A stretch of DNA of 56,221 nucleotides, taken from Oceanospirillaceae bacterium (GTDB lineage Bacteria; Pseudomonadota; Gammaproteobacteria; Pseudomonadales; Oceanobacteraceae). The DNA lies in the NCBI GenBank assembly GCA_002706025.1, contig PAJK01000073.1:50973-107193 (forward strand). Reading direction: 5' to 3'. Made by a program: the position numbers and the translations under genes. This document shows, piece by piece, positions 34,329 to 43,115 of this stretch. The first letter of the stretch is position 1. Every line of letters starts with the position of its first letter. The notes under the pieces were generated by a model. The model saw nothing but the letters and a program-made list of their open reading frames with translations. It had not been told where the DNA came from and did not search any database.

Positions 34329-35318
34329 TCAGGCAGCTGAGCGCTGTTTTTTCTTATTGGCATGAGCGACCGCGGCTTCGCGTACCCAGGCTCCGTCTTC
34401 AATGGCATTACGGCGTGCTTCTACCCGTTCGCGGTTACACGGACCGTAGCCTTTCAGTACGTCGTAAAATTCCTGCCAGTTAATTTCGCCAAAATCATAG
34501 TGGCCACGTTCTTCGTTCCACTTGAGATCCGGGTCCGGCGCAGTACAACCGAGTAACTCCAGTTGCGGCACTGTCTGGTCGATAAAGCGCTGGCGCAGTT
34601 CATCATTGGTATGACGTTTAATTTTCCACGCCATGGATTGCGCACTGTTCGGGGAATCAGCATCGCTTGGGCCAAACATCATCAGTGATGGCCACCACAG
34701 ACGGTTAATCGCGTCCTGCACCATTTCTTTCTGCGCTTCGTTACCGTGACGCATCATGTGCAGCAGGATTTCGTAACCCTGACGCTGGTGAAAACTTTCT
34801 TCCTTACAGATACGGATCATGGCGCGGGAATACGGACCATAAGAGGTACGCTGCAGCACCACCTGGTTAACGATGGCGGCACCATCCACCAGCCAGCCCA
34901 CGGCACCCATATCCGCCCAGTTCAGCGTTGGGTAATTAAAAATGGAGGAGTATTTCGCTTTGCCGGTGTGCAGCTTGTCGATTTCTTCATCGCGGTCTGC
35001 ACCCAGGGTTTCCATGGCGCTGTACAGGTAAAGACCGTGACCGGCTTCATCCTGAATTTTCGCCATCAGCTGCAGCTTGCGTTTAAACGTTGGCGCGCGG
35101 GTGACCCAGTTACCTTCCGGCAGCATACCCACCACTTCCGAATGCGCGTGCTGGGAAATCTGACGGATCAGGGTTTTGCGATACGCATCCGGCATCCAGT
35201 TTTTTGCTTCAATTTTGATTTCAGCATCAATCTTCTGCTGGAATGCACGCTCTTCTGCGCCCATTTCATCCAGGCTTTTTACCTGCTTTAAGCCGGTCTC
35301 AACCATTTGTGCATACAT
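34329..35318 (-). CDS. paaA: Phenylacetyl-CoA 1,2-epoxidase catalytic subunit A
   Basis: 329 residues from ATG at 35318, where [19 protein letters not shown] matches the Pseudomonas PaaA N-terminus I recall; an extra 29 codons upstream to 35405 are considered leader. Di-iron oxygenase: ligand helices contain [18 protein letters not shown] and [20 protein letters not shown] (ExxH motifs), with [20 protein letters not shown] near the N-terminus. It inserts oxygen into the CoA-activated aromatic ring. First gene of the paaABCDE(Z) transcription unit, GGAG upstream; a GTATCA motif lies about 130 bp upstream. Confidence 0.96.
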   Translation of the reverse strand: MYAQMVETGLKQVKSLDEMGAEERAFQQKIDAEIKIEAKNWMPDAYRKTLIRQISQHAHSEVVGMLPEGNWVTRAPTFKRKLQLMAKIQDEAGHGLYLYSAMETLGADRDEEIDKLHTGKAKYSSIFNYPTLNWADMGAVGWLVDGAAIVNQVVLQRTSYGPYSRAMIRICKEESFHQRQGYEILLHMMRHGNEAQKEMVQDAINRLWWPSLMMFGPSDADSPNSAQSMAWKIKRHTNDELRQRFIDQTVPQLELLGCTAPDPDLKWNEERGHYDFGEINWQEFYDVLKGYGPCNRERVEARRNAIEDGAWVREAAVAHANKKKQRSAA

Positions 35319-35567
35319 AGCTCTGTCTCCGCTTTGCTGTGCGGGTACTGTGCCCGCGCTACCTTGTTCTTTATGGCTGTTGCTTTTTATTTCTTTGTTC
35401 TGCATCCAACTTACGACACTAAAAACAATAAATATTAACTATTTTTGTATCATATAGGGTGCGGAAAAATCCCTTCCCGCAGCGGATCTGGTCGAAGCAT
35501 CCGCCTGCGCATCGGGCAGCGCACAGCCATTCTGCGGCGGTGCTCAGGCACCGCCCAACTCGATTAA
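35319..35567 (-). promoter_or_regulatory. paaK-paaA intergenic control region
   Basis: 249 bp. The segment 35419-35460 is AT-rich and contains TTTTGTATCA (35443-35452), the same motif that recurs upstream of paaF/paaY. It is placed so that a regulator bound there would control paaA. A perfect 8-bp hairpin closes the paaK end. Promoter hexamers could not be fixed with confidence. Confidence 0.55.
35536..35555 (-). other. Hairpin downstream of paaK
   Basis: ggcggtgc / gcaccgcc, perfect 8-bp GC-rich stem, loop tcag, 13 nt after the paaK stop. No T-tract on the minus strand, so a stabilising or Rho-assisted 3' structure is more likely than an intrinsic terminator. Confidence 0.5.
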
Positions 35568-36884
35568 TCAGCCATTGCGTTTATCAAATACGCGTTTGGC
35601 TTTGCCTTCTGAACGCTCAATACCGCCGCTTGGGAACACGTTAACGCCGACGGTAATACCCACCGAGGACTTCACGTGATGACGCAGCTCACCAACGATA
35701 TCGCGGGTCTCGGATTCACTCAGATGAGCGAACTCAGGACGCAGCTCTACGTGAACTTCCATGCTGTCCATATTGCCATTGCGATACAGGTGGATCTGAT
35801 ATTCGTCAGTCAGCTGTTTAACTTTAACCACTTCTTCTTCGATCTGAGTCGGGAAGACGTTAACGCCACGGATGATCATCATGTCATCGCTGCGTCCGGT
35901 GATTTTATCGATACGACGCATACGGCGTGCGGTGCCAGGCAACAGGCGGGTCAGGTCACGGGTACGGTAACGGATCATCGGCAGAGCTTCTTTGCTCAGC
36001 GTGGTAAATACCAGCTCGCCCAGTTCACCGTCCGGCAGTACTTCGCCGGTTTCCGGATTAATAATTTCCGGATAGAAATGGTCTTCCCACACGGTCGGGC
36101 CGTCCTGAGTTTCGGCACATTCCATGGCGACACCCGGGCCCATAATTTCTGACAGACCATAAATATCCATGGCGCGGATACCCATGCGCTGCTCTACGGA
36201 ACGACGCAGTTCTTCGGTCCAGGGTTCGGCACCGAAGATGCCCAGACGCAGGCTCAGTTTGTGCGGATCAATGCCCTGACGCTCCATCTCATCGGCGATA
36301 TTGAGCATATAAGACGGGGTTACCATGATGATGTCCGGATCAAAATCGCGGATCAGGCGTACCTGTTTCTCAGTCTGGCCACCGGACATAGGAATCACTG
36401 TACAGCCCAGACGTTCGGCACCGTAATGCGCGCCCAGACCACCGGTGAACAGACCATAGCCATAAGACACATGCACTTTATCGCTGGAGCGTCCGCCGGC
36501 GGCACGGATAGAACGAGCAACCAGGTTGGCCCAGTTGTCGATATCGCGCTGGGTGTAACCCACCACCGTTGGCTGACCTGTGGTACCGCTGGACGCATGC
36601 AGACGCACGATGTCTTCCATCGGTGTGGCGAACATGCCGTACGGGTAGTTATCACGCAGATCGGTCTTGGTGGTGAACGGCAGTTTGGCCAGATCATCCA
36701 GCGACTGAATATCTTCCGGATGCACGCCCGCGGCATCAAAGCGCTGACGGTACAGCGGCACATTTTCGTAAGCGTGACTGACGCTCCACTTCAGACGCTG
36801 CAGCTGGTGTGCACGCAGTTCGTCAATGCTGGCATGTTCCATAGGATCAAGCTGATCCGGTTTGAATTGCTGGCGGATATTCAT
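35568..36884 (-). CDS. paaK: Phenylacetate-CoA ligase
   Basis: 438 residues from ATG at 36884 (AGAGGG 8 nt upstream; ten more codons upstream are unlikely). AMP-forming ligase that activates phenylacetate to phenylacetyl-CoA. ATP-binding loop RLHASSGTTGQPTVVGYTQ, GIFGAEPWTEELRRSVEQ, DIYGLSEIMGPGVAMEC, MIRYRTRDLT and hinge ITGRSDDMMIIRGVNVFP are all present; the catalytic Lys is in ERSEGKAKRV near the C-terminus. Last gene of paaFGHIJK, 116 nt after paaJ. Confidence 0.97.
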   Translation of the reverse strand: MNIRQQFKPDQLDPMEHASIDELRAHQLQRLKWSVSHAYENVPLYRQRFDAAGVHPEDIQSLDDLAKLPFTTKTDLRDNYPYGMFATPMEDIVRLHASSGTTGQPTVVGYTQRDIDNWANLVARSIRAAGGRSSDKVHVSYGYGLFTGGLGAHYGAERLGCTVIPMSGGQTEKQVRLIRDFDPDIIMVTPSYMLNIADEMERQGIDPHKLSLRLGIFGAEPWTEELRRSVEQRMGIRAMDIYGLSEIMGPGVAMECAETQDGPTVWEDHFYPEIINPETGEVLPDGELGELVFTTLSKEALPMIRYRTRDLTRLLPGTARRMRRIDKITGRSDDMMIIRGVNVFPTQIEEEVVKVKQLTDEYQIHLYRNGNMDSMEVHVELRPEFAHLSESETRDIVGELRHHVKSSVGITVGVNVFPSGGIERSEGKAKRVFDKRNG

Positions 36885-37000
36885 GCTGAGTCCCTCTTTT
36901 ATTTTTGTACTCATGGGCGTTGCCTCATGGATTATGACTGAAACAGGTGAGCCGCATCTTTTATACTTATGTGGTGCAGCCCCACCCGGTTAACTTGCGA

Positions 37001-38212
37001 TCACAGGCGCTCAATCACCATCGCGATCCCCTGCCCGACACCGATACACATCGTGCACAGGGCGTAACGTTTGTTCTGCACTTCCAGTTCATTCAGGGCG
37101 GTCGTAACCAGACGCGCACCACTCATACCCAGAGGGTGTCCCAGGGCGATAGCACCGCCGTTCGGGTTCACGCGCGGGTCATCGTCTTCCAGACCCAGTT
37201 CCCGCAGTACCGCCAGCCCCTGCGCAGCAAAGGCTTCGTTCAATTCAATCACGTCCATATCCGCCAGTGTCAGGCCAGTCTGGGCCAGCACTTTACGGGT
37301 TGCCGGCGCCGGGCCAATGCCCATGATCCGCGGCTCAACCCCGGCGGTGGCCATACCCAGTACGCGGCCACGGGCTTTCAGGCCGTATTGTGCTGCGGCA
37401 GCTTCACTGGCCAGCAACAGTGCACAGGCGCCGTCGTTCACGCCGGAAGCATTGCCGGCTGTCACTGTGCCTTTACCGTCGTTGCGGAATGGCGTGCCCA
37501 GCTTAGCCAGCGCTTCTGCCGTCGTAGACGCACGCGGATGTTCATCGCGGTTTACCACCAGCGCGTCACCTTTGCGCTGGGCAATGCTCACCGGGGTAAT
37601 TTCACGGTCGAGGCGGCCATTTTCCTGAGCCAAAGCGGTTTTCTGCTGCGAGCGCAGGGCGAAAGCATCCTGGTCGGCGCGGTTAACATTAAATTCTTCG
37701 GCAACGTTCTCAGCGGTTTCCGGCATGGAGTCGATACCGAAATCCGACTTCATCAGGCGGTTCACAAAGCGCCAGCCAATGGTGGTATCAAATATTTCCG
37801 CACTGCGGCTGAAAGCCTGCTCAGCTTTGCCCATCACAAACGGCGCCCGTGACATGGATTCCACTCCACCCGCCAGCATCAGCCCGGCTTCACCGGCGCG
37901 GATCGCGCGGGCGGCAATACCCACCGCATCCATACCGGAACCGCATAAACGGTTCACTGTGGTGCCCGGTACCGATACCGGCAGACCTGCCAGCAGCGCT
38001 GACATACGTGCAACGTTGCGGTTATCTTCACCGGCCTGGTTAGCACAGCCGTAAATCACGTCATCCAGCTGTGACCAGTCCAGCGACGGGTTACGTGCGA
38101 TCAATGCTTTCATCGGTACCGCTCCAAGGTCGTCAGCACGCACTGCCGATAACGCGCCGCCATAACGGCCGATTGGTGTACGGATAGCATCAATAATCAG
38201 TGCATCAGTCAT
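37001..38212 (-). CDS. paaJ: 3-oxoadipyl-CoA / 3-oxo-5,6-dehydrosuberyl-CoA thiolase
   Basis: 403 residues from ATG at 38212 (the open frame extends 10 codons further but the family start is MTDALIIDAIRTPIGRYGG). Thiolase landmarks: nucleophilic Cys in VNRLCGSGMDAVGIA, ELNEAFAAQGLAVLRELG, NPNGGAIALGHPLGMSGARL (catalytic His) and the second Cys in CTMCIGVGQGIAMVIE. It cleaves the two thiolytic steps of the pathway to give acetyl-CoA and succinyl-CoA. Overlaps the paaI end by 8 nt. Confidence 0.95.
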   Translation of the reverse strand: MTDALIIDAIRTPIGRYGGALSAVRADDLGAVPMKALIARNPSLDWSQLDDVIYGCANQAGEDNRNVARMSALLAGLPVSVPGTTVNRLCGSGMDAVGIAARAIRAGEAGLMLAGGVESMSRAPFVMGKAEQAFSRSAEIFDTTIGWRFVNRLMKSDFGIDSMPETAENVAEEFNVNRADQDAFALRSQQKTALAQENGRLDREITPVSIAQRKGDALVVNRDEHPRASTTAEALAKLGTPFRNDGKGTVTAGNASGVNDGACALLLASEAAAAQYGLKARGRVLGMATAGVEPRIMGIGPAPATRKVLAQTGLTLADMDVIELNEAFAAQGLAVLRELGLEDDDPRVNPNGGAIALGHPLGMSGARLVTTALNELEVQNKRYALCTMCIGVGQGIAMVIERL

Positions 38213-38684
38213 CAGAGTTCTCCATTGGCAGAATTTCGCCACGAATGCGATAGGACTTACCGTGGAACATGGCGATCAGTGCGCCTTCCTGATTACGGAT
38301 TTCCACATCATAGTTACCGGTACGGCCACTGCGCGATTTCTCGGTCGCCACCGCCGTCAGCAGATCACCGGCAAAGGCGGGGGCGACATAATCAATGCTG
38401 CAGCCAATGGCCACGGTGGCCTGGTTGTAGGTGTTACAGGAAAAAGCAAAAGCCGAATCCGCCAGCGTAAACATGTAACCGCCGTGGCAGGTTTTGTGGC
38501 CCTGCAACATAAACTCCTGCACCACCATGGTCATGGTCGCCCGGCCCGGTGCGACATCGCTGAGACGCATCCCCAGATACTGACTGGCGTCATCGCGGCG
38601 GAACAGTTCATCGGCGCAGGCCTGCGCCAGTTCAGCGGCATTCATGTCGGCCGGATTGATCTTCAGTTCGCGTACTTCAGCCAT
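38205..38684 (-). CDS. paaI: Hotdog-fold phenylacetyl-CoA thioesterase
   Basis: 159 residues from ATG at 38684 with GGAGGAA 7 nt upstream. Hotdog thioesterase signature HKTCHGGYMFTLADSAFAFS and GCSIDYVAPAFAGDLLTAVA. It hydrolyses CoA esters that accumulate when the pathway stalls, freeing CoA. Both ends overlap neighbours by 8 nt (paaH upstream, paaJ downstream), so translation is coupled through paaHIJ. Confidence 0.95.
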   Translation of the reverse strand: MAEVRELKINPADMNAAELAQACADELFRRDDASQYLGMRLSDVAPGRATMTMVVQEFMLQGHKTCHGGYMFTLADSAFAFSCNTYNQATVAIGCSIDYVAPAFAGDLLTAVATEKSRSGRTGNYDVEIRNQEGALIAMFHGKSYRIRGEILPMENSDD

Positions 38685-40203
38685 GAAAGCTTCCTCCCTG
38701 CTGCGCCAGACGACGCAGTAACAGTGATGGGCGATAGCGTTCTTCGCCATACGCCTGTTGCAGGTTTTCCAGTACTGTCAGGGTTGCTGACAGACCCAGT
38801 TGATCCGCCCATGCCAGGGGGCCACGCGGATAATTCACGCCCGAACGCATGGCGGTATCCACATCCGCCGCACTGGCAACGCCGTGCAGCACGGTGTCTG
38901 CGCCTTCGTTGGCCAGCATGGCCACCGTGCGCATCACCACCAGCCCGGGTACATCACTGACTTCGCTGATGCGGATATCGGCTTTGCCCAGGCAGTCGGC
39001 CACCTGTTGCAGTGCTTCGTCAGAGGTTGAAGCCGCGCGGCTTACCGCCAGACGGCTGCTTTTGCTGTAATCCAGCGCCAGATCGATCAGCACCAGATTG
39101 CTCAGGCCATCTTCCCGGGCACGCTGACAGGCCATGCGACCATCACTCAGCGCGACCGTGGCACTGCCAATACGCAGTACGCCGGCATCGGAAGACGACT
39201 CTGCAGTCACCATCACCCCGGCGGCAGCCAGGCGTGACACAAGAGAACTGAGAACACCGCAGTCGCCCAGTGCCGTGCAGCCGGGTACGGGATCACCGCT
39301 CACACTTACGCTGCCAGCCTCTGGTTTAGCGGCATTCTCAGAATAGGAATAAAAGCCCCGGCCGGATTTACGGCCCAGCAGGCCGGCATCCACCAGTTCT
39401 TTCTGAATCAGGGAAGGCTGAAAACGGAAATCGCCGTAATAGCCATCAAATACGGATTTGGTCACAGCGTAATTAACGTCGTGGCCGATCATATCGGTCA
39501 GCTCGAAAGCGCCCATACGGAAGCCACCGCCATCACGCATAATGGCATCCAGCGTGGCGCAGTCGGCGGCCTGTTCCTGCAGCAGACGCAGGCTTTCGGC
39601 ATAAAACGGACGCGCCACACGATTAACTATAAAACCAGGTGTTGAGCGTGCGTAAACCGGTTCTTTACCCCAGGCTTTAGCCGTCGCAAACACACATTCA
39701 GCAATGGCTTTATCGGTTTCCAGACCGGAAACCACTTCCACCAGCTTCATCACCGGCGCCGGGTTAAAGAAGTGCATACCAACAATACGCTGCGGCTGCT
39801 GACGACCGGCACCAAGACTGGTCACTGACAGCGACGAGGTATTGGTGGCGAGAATGCAGTCGGCTTTACAGATGCTTTCCAGCTGCTCTAATAAGCCGCG
39901 TTTTACATCCAGGTTTTCGACGATGGCTTCCAGCACAAAACCCGCATTGGCAAAATCGCTCAGCGCCGCCGCAGGTTGCATGCGGGCGACAGTGGCTGCG
40001 GCCTGCTCTGCGGTAAACTTGCCTTTTTCCACCAGGCGCGCGAGCTGACGCTCAATGTTATTAATGGCGTCGCGGGCTGCACCTTCGCGGGTATCAAACA
40101 GCAATACGCTGTGCCCGGCCTGAGCAGCTACCTGCGCAATACCTGCGCCCATTGCACCGGCGCCGATGACGCCGCAGATAACGGAAGTATCCAGTGCTTT
40201 CAT
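38677..40203 (-). CDS. paaH: 3-hydroxyadipyl-CoA dehydrogenase
   Basis: 508 residues from ATG at 40203 (AAGGGG 8 nt upstream). NAD-binding Rossmann motif ICGVIGAGAMGAGIAQVAAQ, NTSSLSVTSL, catalytic region RIVGMHFFNPAPVMKLVEVV, then STPGFIVNRVARPFYAESLR and the first C-terminal domain DMIGHDVNYAVTKSVFDGYY with LGRKSGRGFYSYS. A second hydroxyacyl-CoA dehydrogenase C-terminal domain is duplicated at about 400-505 (VMRTVAMLANEGADTVLHGV), as in PaaH. Oxidises 3-hydroxyadipyl-CoA to 3-oxoadipyl-CoA. One nt from paaG and overlapping paaI. Confidence 0.95.
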   Translation of the reverse strand: MKALDTSVICGVIGAGAMGAGIAQVAAQAGHSVLLFDTREGAARDAINNIERQLARLVEKGKFTAEQAAATVARMQPAAALSDFANAGFVLEAIVENLDVKRGLLEQLESICKADCILATNTSSLSVTSLGAGRQQPQRIVGMHFFNPAPVMKLVEVVSGLETDKAIAECVFATAKAWGKEPVYARSTPGFIVNRVARPFYAESLRLLQEQAADCATLDAIMRDGGGFRMGAFELTDMIGHDVNYAVTKSVFDGYYGDFRFQPSLIQKELVDAGLLGRKSGRGFYSYSENAAKPEAGSVSVSGDPVPGCTALGDCGVLSSLVSRLAAAGVMVTAESSSDAGVLRIGSATVALSDGRMACQRAREDGLSNLVLIDLALDYSKSSRLAVSRAASTSDEALQQVADCLGKADIRISEVSDVPGLVVMRTVAMLANEGADTVLHGVASAADVDTAMRSGVNYPRGPLAWADQLGLSATLTVLENLQQAYGEERYRPSLLLRRLAQQGGSFHG

Positions 40204-40204
40204 C

Positions 40205-40996
40205 TCAGCGCCCCTTAAATTCAGCCGGACGTTTGGCCATAAATGCCGCCACGCCTTCGCGGTAATCATCCGTGCGGCCAGCCAGACGCTGCAGATCACG
40301 CTCCAGCGTCAGCTGCTCATCAAAGCCATTGCTGACGCTGTCGTTCAGGGCGCGTTTGATATAACCCAGCCCCATCGTTGGCTGTGTTGCCAGCTGACGG
40401 GCCAGCACCAGCGCTTCATCACGCAGGGCTTCGTCGTCGGTGACGCGATAAATCATGCCCCATTCCAATGCCTGCTCAGCGGTTAACGGCTCGCCCAGTA
40501 AGGCCAGCTGTTTGGCCCGCGCCATGCCGATCAGACGCGGCAGGAACCAGGTACCACCGGAATCCGGCACCAGACCGATTTTGCAGAACGCCTGAATAAA
40601 TTTTGCCGAGCGCGCTGCCAACACCAGATCGCAGGCCAGCGGAATATTGGCACCGGCTCCGGCGGCAACGCCGTTAACGGCACAGATCACCGGCATAGGC
40701 AGTTGCTGCAGACGGCGGATCATCGGGTTGTAAAATTTCTCAATGGACAGACCCAGATCCGGCATGTCCGCATCCGGTGCCACGTTGCGGTCAGACAGAT
40801 CCTGACCGGCACAGAAACCACGGCCCTCAGCGGTTAACAGCAGCACCCGCGCGTCAGGGTTTTCTGCGGTCATTTTCAGTGCTTCGCGCACTTCCAGATG
40901 CATGGCTTCGTTAAAGCTGTTCAGTGCCTGAGGTCGGTTCAGGCTAAGCAGTGCCACACCGGCATCCACTGAATAAATAATGTGTTCAAAACTCAT
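40205..40996 (-). CDS. paaG: 1,2-epoxyphenylacetyl-CoA isomerase
   Basis: 263 residues, crotonase fold. GRGFCAGQDLSDRNV forms the first half of the oxyanion hole and VNGVAAGAGANIPLACDLVL the second, and QAFCKIGLVPDSGGTWFLPR carries the catalytic Asp. The GAGANIPLACD form, instead of the Glu-bearing GGGCELA of hydratases, distinguishes PaaG from PaaF. It converts the ring epoxide to oxepin-CoA and also shifts double bonds later in the pathway. 29 nt after paaF. Confidence 0.95.
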   Translation of the reverse strand: MSFEHIIYSVDAGVALLSLNRPQALNSFNEAMHLEVREALKMTAENPDARVLLLTAEGRGFCAGQDLSDRNVAPDADMPDLGLSIEKFYNPMIRRLQQLPMPVICAVNGVAAGAGANIPLACDLVLAARSAKFIQAFCKIGLVPDSGGTWFLPRLIGMARAKQLALLGEPLTAEQALEWGMIYRVTDDEALRDEALVLARQLATQPTMGLGYIKRALNDSVSNGFDEQLTLERDLQRLAGRTDDYREGVAAFMAKRPAEFKGR

Positions 40997-41025
40997 GGAG
41001 AAATCACCCCAGTCCGGTTCTGGCT

Positions 41026-41811
41026 TCAGCGACCGCTGAAACCGGGTTTACGTTTTTCCCGGAAGGCAGCGATGCCTTCGTTACGGTCGTCTGTCGCCGC
41101 CAGCACAGTAAACGCCTGGCGTTCATAGCGCAGACCTGTGCTCAGGTCGGCGTCCATACCACGCAGGATGGCTTCTTTCGCCAGACGCACCGCCAGTGGT
41201 GCTTTGGCGGCAATATCAGCAGCCAGCGCCAGTGCGCGTTCGACGGTAAATTCGGGTTGAGTGATTTCGCTGACCAGGCCGCATTGCAGTGCCTGTTGCG
41301 CCGTGATCGGCTGACCACTGAGCACCATCTGCATGGCCATGGATTTACCCACAGCACGCAGCAGTCGCTGAGTACCGCCAGCGCCAGGCATGATGCCGAG
41401 ATTGATTTCCGGCTGGCCGAATTTTGCATCGCTGCCGGCGATCAGAATATCGGCGTTCATGGCCAGCTCACAGCCACCGCCCAGGCAGAAGCCATTCACG
41501 GCGGCGATTAACGGTTTGCTGAAGCGGGTAATACGCTGCCAGTGCTGCTGGCGCGGATCATTGAGGATGCCGACCATATCCAGCGCCGCCATCTCATTGA
41601 TGTCGGCTCCGGCAGCAAACGCGCGGGCATTGCCGGTGATAACCACGGCACGCACGTCGCCTGCGTCTTCGGCGTTGTCGAGAACAGCGCTCAGTTCACC
41701 CAACAGCTCAGTGTTGAGGGCATTAAGCGCCTGGGGGCGGTTCAGTCTAACCAGCCATACCCCCGCACCGGCTGTTTCAACAGCCAGCGTACGGAAATTA
41801 TCGGTTGTCAT
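41026..41811 (-). CDS. paaF: 2,3-dehydroadipyl-CoA hydratase
   Basis: 261 residues from ATG at 41811 (AAGGTA upstream; the longer open frame runs into the control region). Crotonase-family enoyl-CoA hydratase: oxyanion-hole segment AFAAGADINEMAAL, then NGFCLGGGCELAMNADILIA and KFGQPEINLGIMPGAGGTQR, supplying both catalytic Glu residues. It hydrates 2,3-dehydroadipyl-CoA to 3-hydroxyadipyl-CoA. First gene of the paaFGHIJK run, read away from paaY/paaX through the motif-rich control region. Confidence 0.95.
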   Translation of the reverse strand: MTTDNFRTLAVETAGAGVWLVRLNRPQALNALNTELLGELSAVLDNAEDAGDVRAVVITGNARAFAAGADINEMAALDMVGILNDPRQQHWQRITRFSKPLIAAVNGFCLGGGCELAMNADILIAGSDAKFGQPEINLGIMPGAGGTQRLLRAVGKSMAMQMVLSGQPITAQQALQCGLVSEITQPEFTVERALALAADIAAKAPLAVRLAKEAILRGMDADLSTGLRYERQAFTVLAATDDRNEGIAAFREKRKPGFSGR

Positions 41812-42350
41812 GTGAGTACCTTTTTCTTTTCCGCCCGTTGTTGTTTTTGTTACGGGTCGGCTGCGATCACATGCTTTTTTTATTTCTGCGCTGACAGATT
41901 TTTGCTGCACTTGTGTATCGCTTTTATTCAAACTGCATGAATTTAAGATACAAAACAACAGATTTTTTTAATCTTTACGTATCGCTTTAGTCGTATTCCG
42001 CTAAAAACCCCCGTAAATCCGCGAATTTACGCGATGACAGTGGGGTAAAAATTTAAATACGGCTGGCCAAAAATGATACAAAAGCAGGAAAAACCTTAAG
42101 AATTTTGTGTTTTTATAGTACTTCACAAAGCCATTAAACTTATGTTCTGATACACAAAATCAAAAATAATTAAAAATAACGTATTGTTTTAGACGACCGG
42201 AAATTCTGCCCATTTCAGCCTCAAGGACTACAGCAAAAGCCCGCAGCAAAGGCGACTGTCAAAAGGCAGAAAGCAGGAATCAAAAGGCAGCAGCCTGACA
42301 TAACAGGCTGCCTCAACCGGCTGCGGCAATACGCACAAGAGGAACACCTT
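41812..42350. promoter_or_regulatory. Divergent paaF / paaYX control region with repeated GATACAAAA motifs
   Basis: 539 bp, AT-rich and gene-free. TTGTGTATC (41911-41919) and GATACAAAA (41947-41955) form an inverted pair 36 bp apart (start to start). TGATACAAAA (42074-42083) and TGATACACAAAA (42148-42159) are direct copies 74 bp apart, near seven helical turns. A looser tacgtatcg lies at about 41977-41985. These are good candidate operators for PaaX, or for a TetR-type PaaR encoded elsewhere. The right end (42230-42330) contains aaaggcag-type short repeats before the paaY RBS. Confidence 0.65.
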
Positions 42351-42947
42351 ATGCCCTGCTACCGTATTGATGGCGTAACCCCAGTGGTTCACCCGACCGC
42401 TTACGTCCACCCCACCGCAGTATTGATCGGCGATGTGATCATAGGCCCGGGCTGTTACGTTGGCCCCTGTGCCAGTCTGCGCGGTGACTTCGGTCAGATC
42501 GTGATGGAAGAAGAATCCAATATGCAGGACAACTGCACGGTGCACGGCTTCCCTGATACCGTGACGCGCATTAAGCGCCACGGTCATATTGGTCATGGCG
42601 CCATTCTGCATGGCTGTGTGATCGGTGAAGATACGCTGGTCGGTATGAATGCCGTCATTATGGATTTCGCTGACATAGGCGCTGAGTCGATTGTCGCGGC
42701 AGCGTCGTTTGTTAAGACACGCTTTGAATGCCCGCCGCGCTCTATGGTGATGGGAGCTCCGGCGGATGTGAAGCGCCAGGTCTCTGATAAAGAACTTGCC
42801 TGGAAGCAGAACGCTACCCGTCAGTACATTGATCTGACCAAACGCAGTATCCGCTCTATGGTGGAATGCACACCGCTGACCGAAGTGGAGGAAAACCGTC
42901 CACGACCTCAGACCGGGGAGCATGCTCCACTGAATAAAGAAGGTTAA
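42351..42947 (+). CDS. paaY: PaaY, hexapeptide-repeat thioesterase / gamma-carbonic anhydrase-like protein
   Basis: 198 residues, left-handed beta-helix. Hexapeptide repeats: VVHPTAYVHPTAVLIGDVII then GPGCYVGPCASLRGDFGQIV. The metal-binding His set is in DNCTVHGF and KRHGHIGHGAILHGCVIG. The C-terminal helix WKQNATRQYIDLTKRSIRSM is typical of PaaY. In studied strains it hydrolyses dead-end CoA esters derived from ring opening. ATG at 42351 with gaggaac upstream. Reads with paaX, divergent from paaF. Confidence 0.93.
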   Translation: MPCYRIDGVTPVVHPTAYVHPTAVLIGDVIIGPGCYVGPCASLRGDFGQIVMEEESNMQDNCTVHGFPDTVTRIKRHGHIGHGAILHGCVIGEDTLVGMNAVIMDFADIGAESIVAAASFVKTRFECPPRSMVMGAPADVKRQVSDKELAWKQNATRQYIDLTKRSIRSMVECTPLTEVEENRPRPQTGEHAPLNKEG

Positions 42948-43026
42948 GCGTCAGAACAGCATGACCGAAGAGCCGTTTCTGCACGCCTTTTGGCCAGACA
43001 GAACAAATACCGTGATGCTCAGCGCG

Positions 43027-43032
43027 TATAAT
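43027..43032 (+). promoter_or_regulatory. Candidate sigma-70 -10 box upstream of paaX
   Basis: Perfect TATAAT in the 168-bp paaY-paaX gap, 84 bp before paaX. No good -35 hexamer at 16-18 bp, so an activator or a weak promoter is implied. Confidence 0.35.
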
Positions 43033-43115
43033 GTCCGGCCATTACCTTTATAATGCCGGGCAGACACCGCGACTCATAACAGCAAACCGATACAGCGAAC
43101 TGACACAGCACCCTT

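Noticed and set aside
35319-35405. N-terminal extension of paaA by 29 codons
   Set aside because: Family N-terminus begins at MYAQMVETG (35318), which has its own GGAG; the extension is Gln/Ser-rich and unlike homologues.
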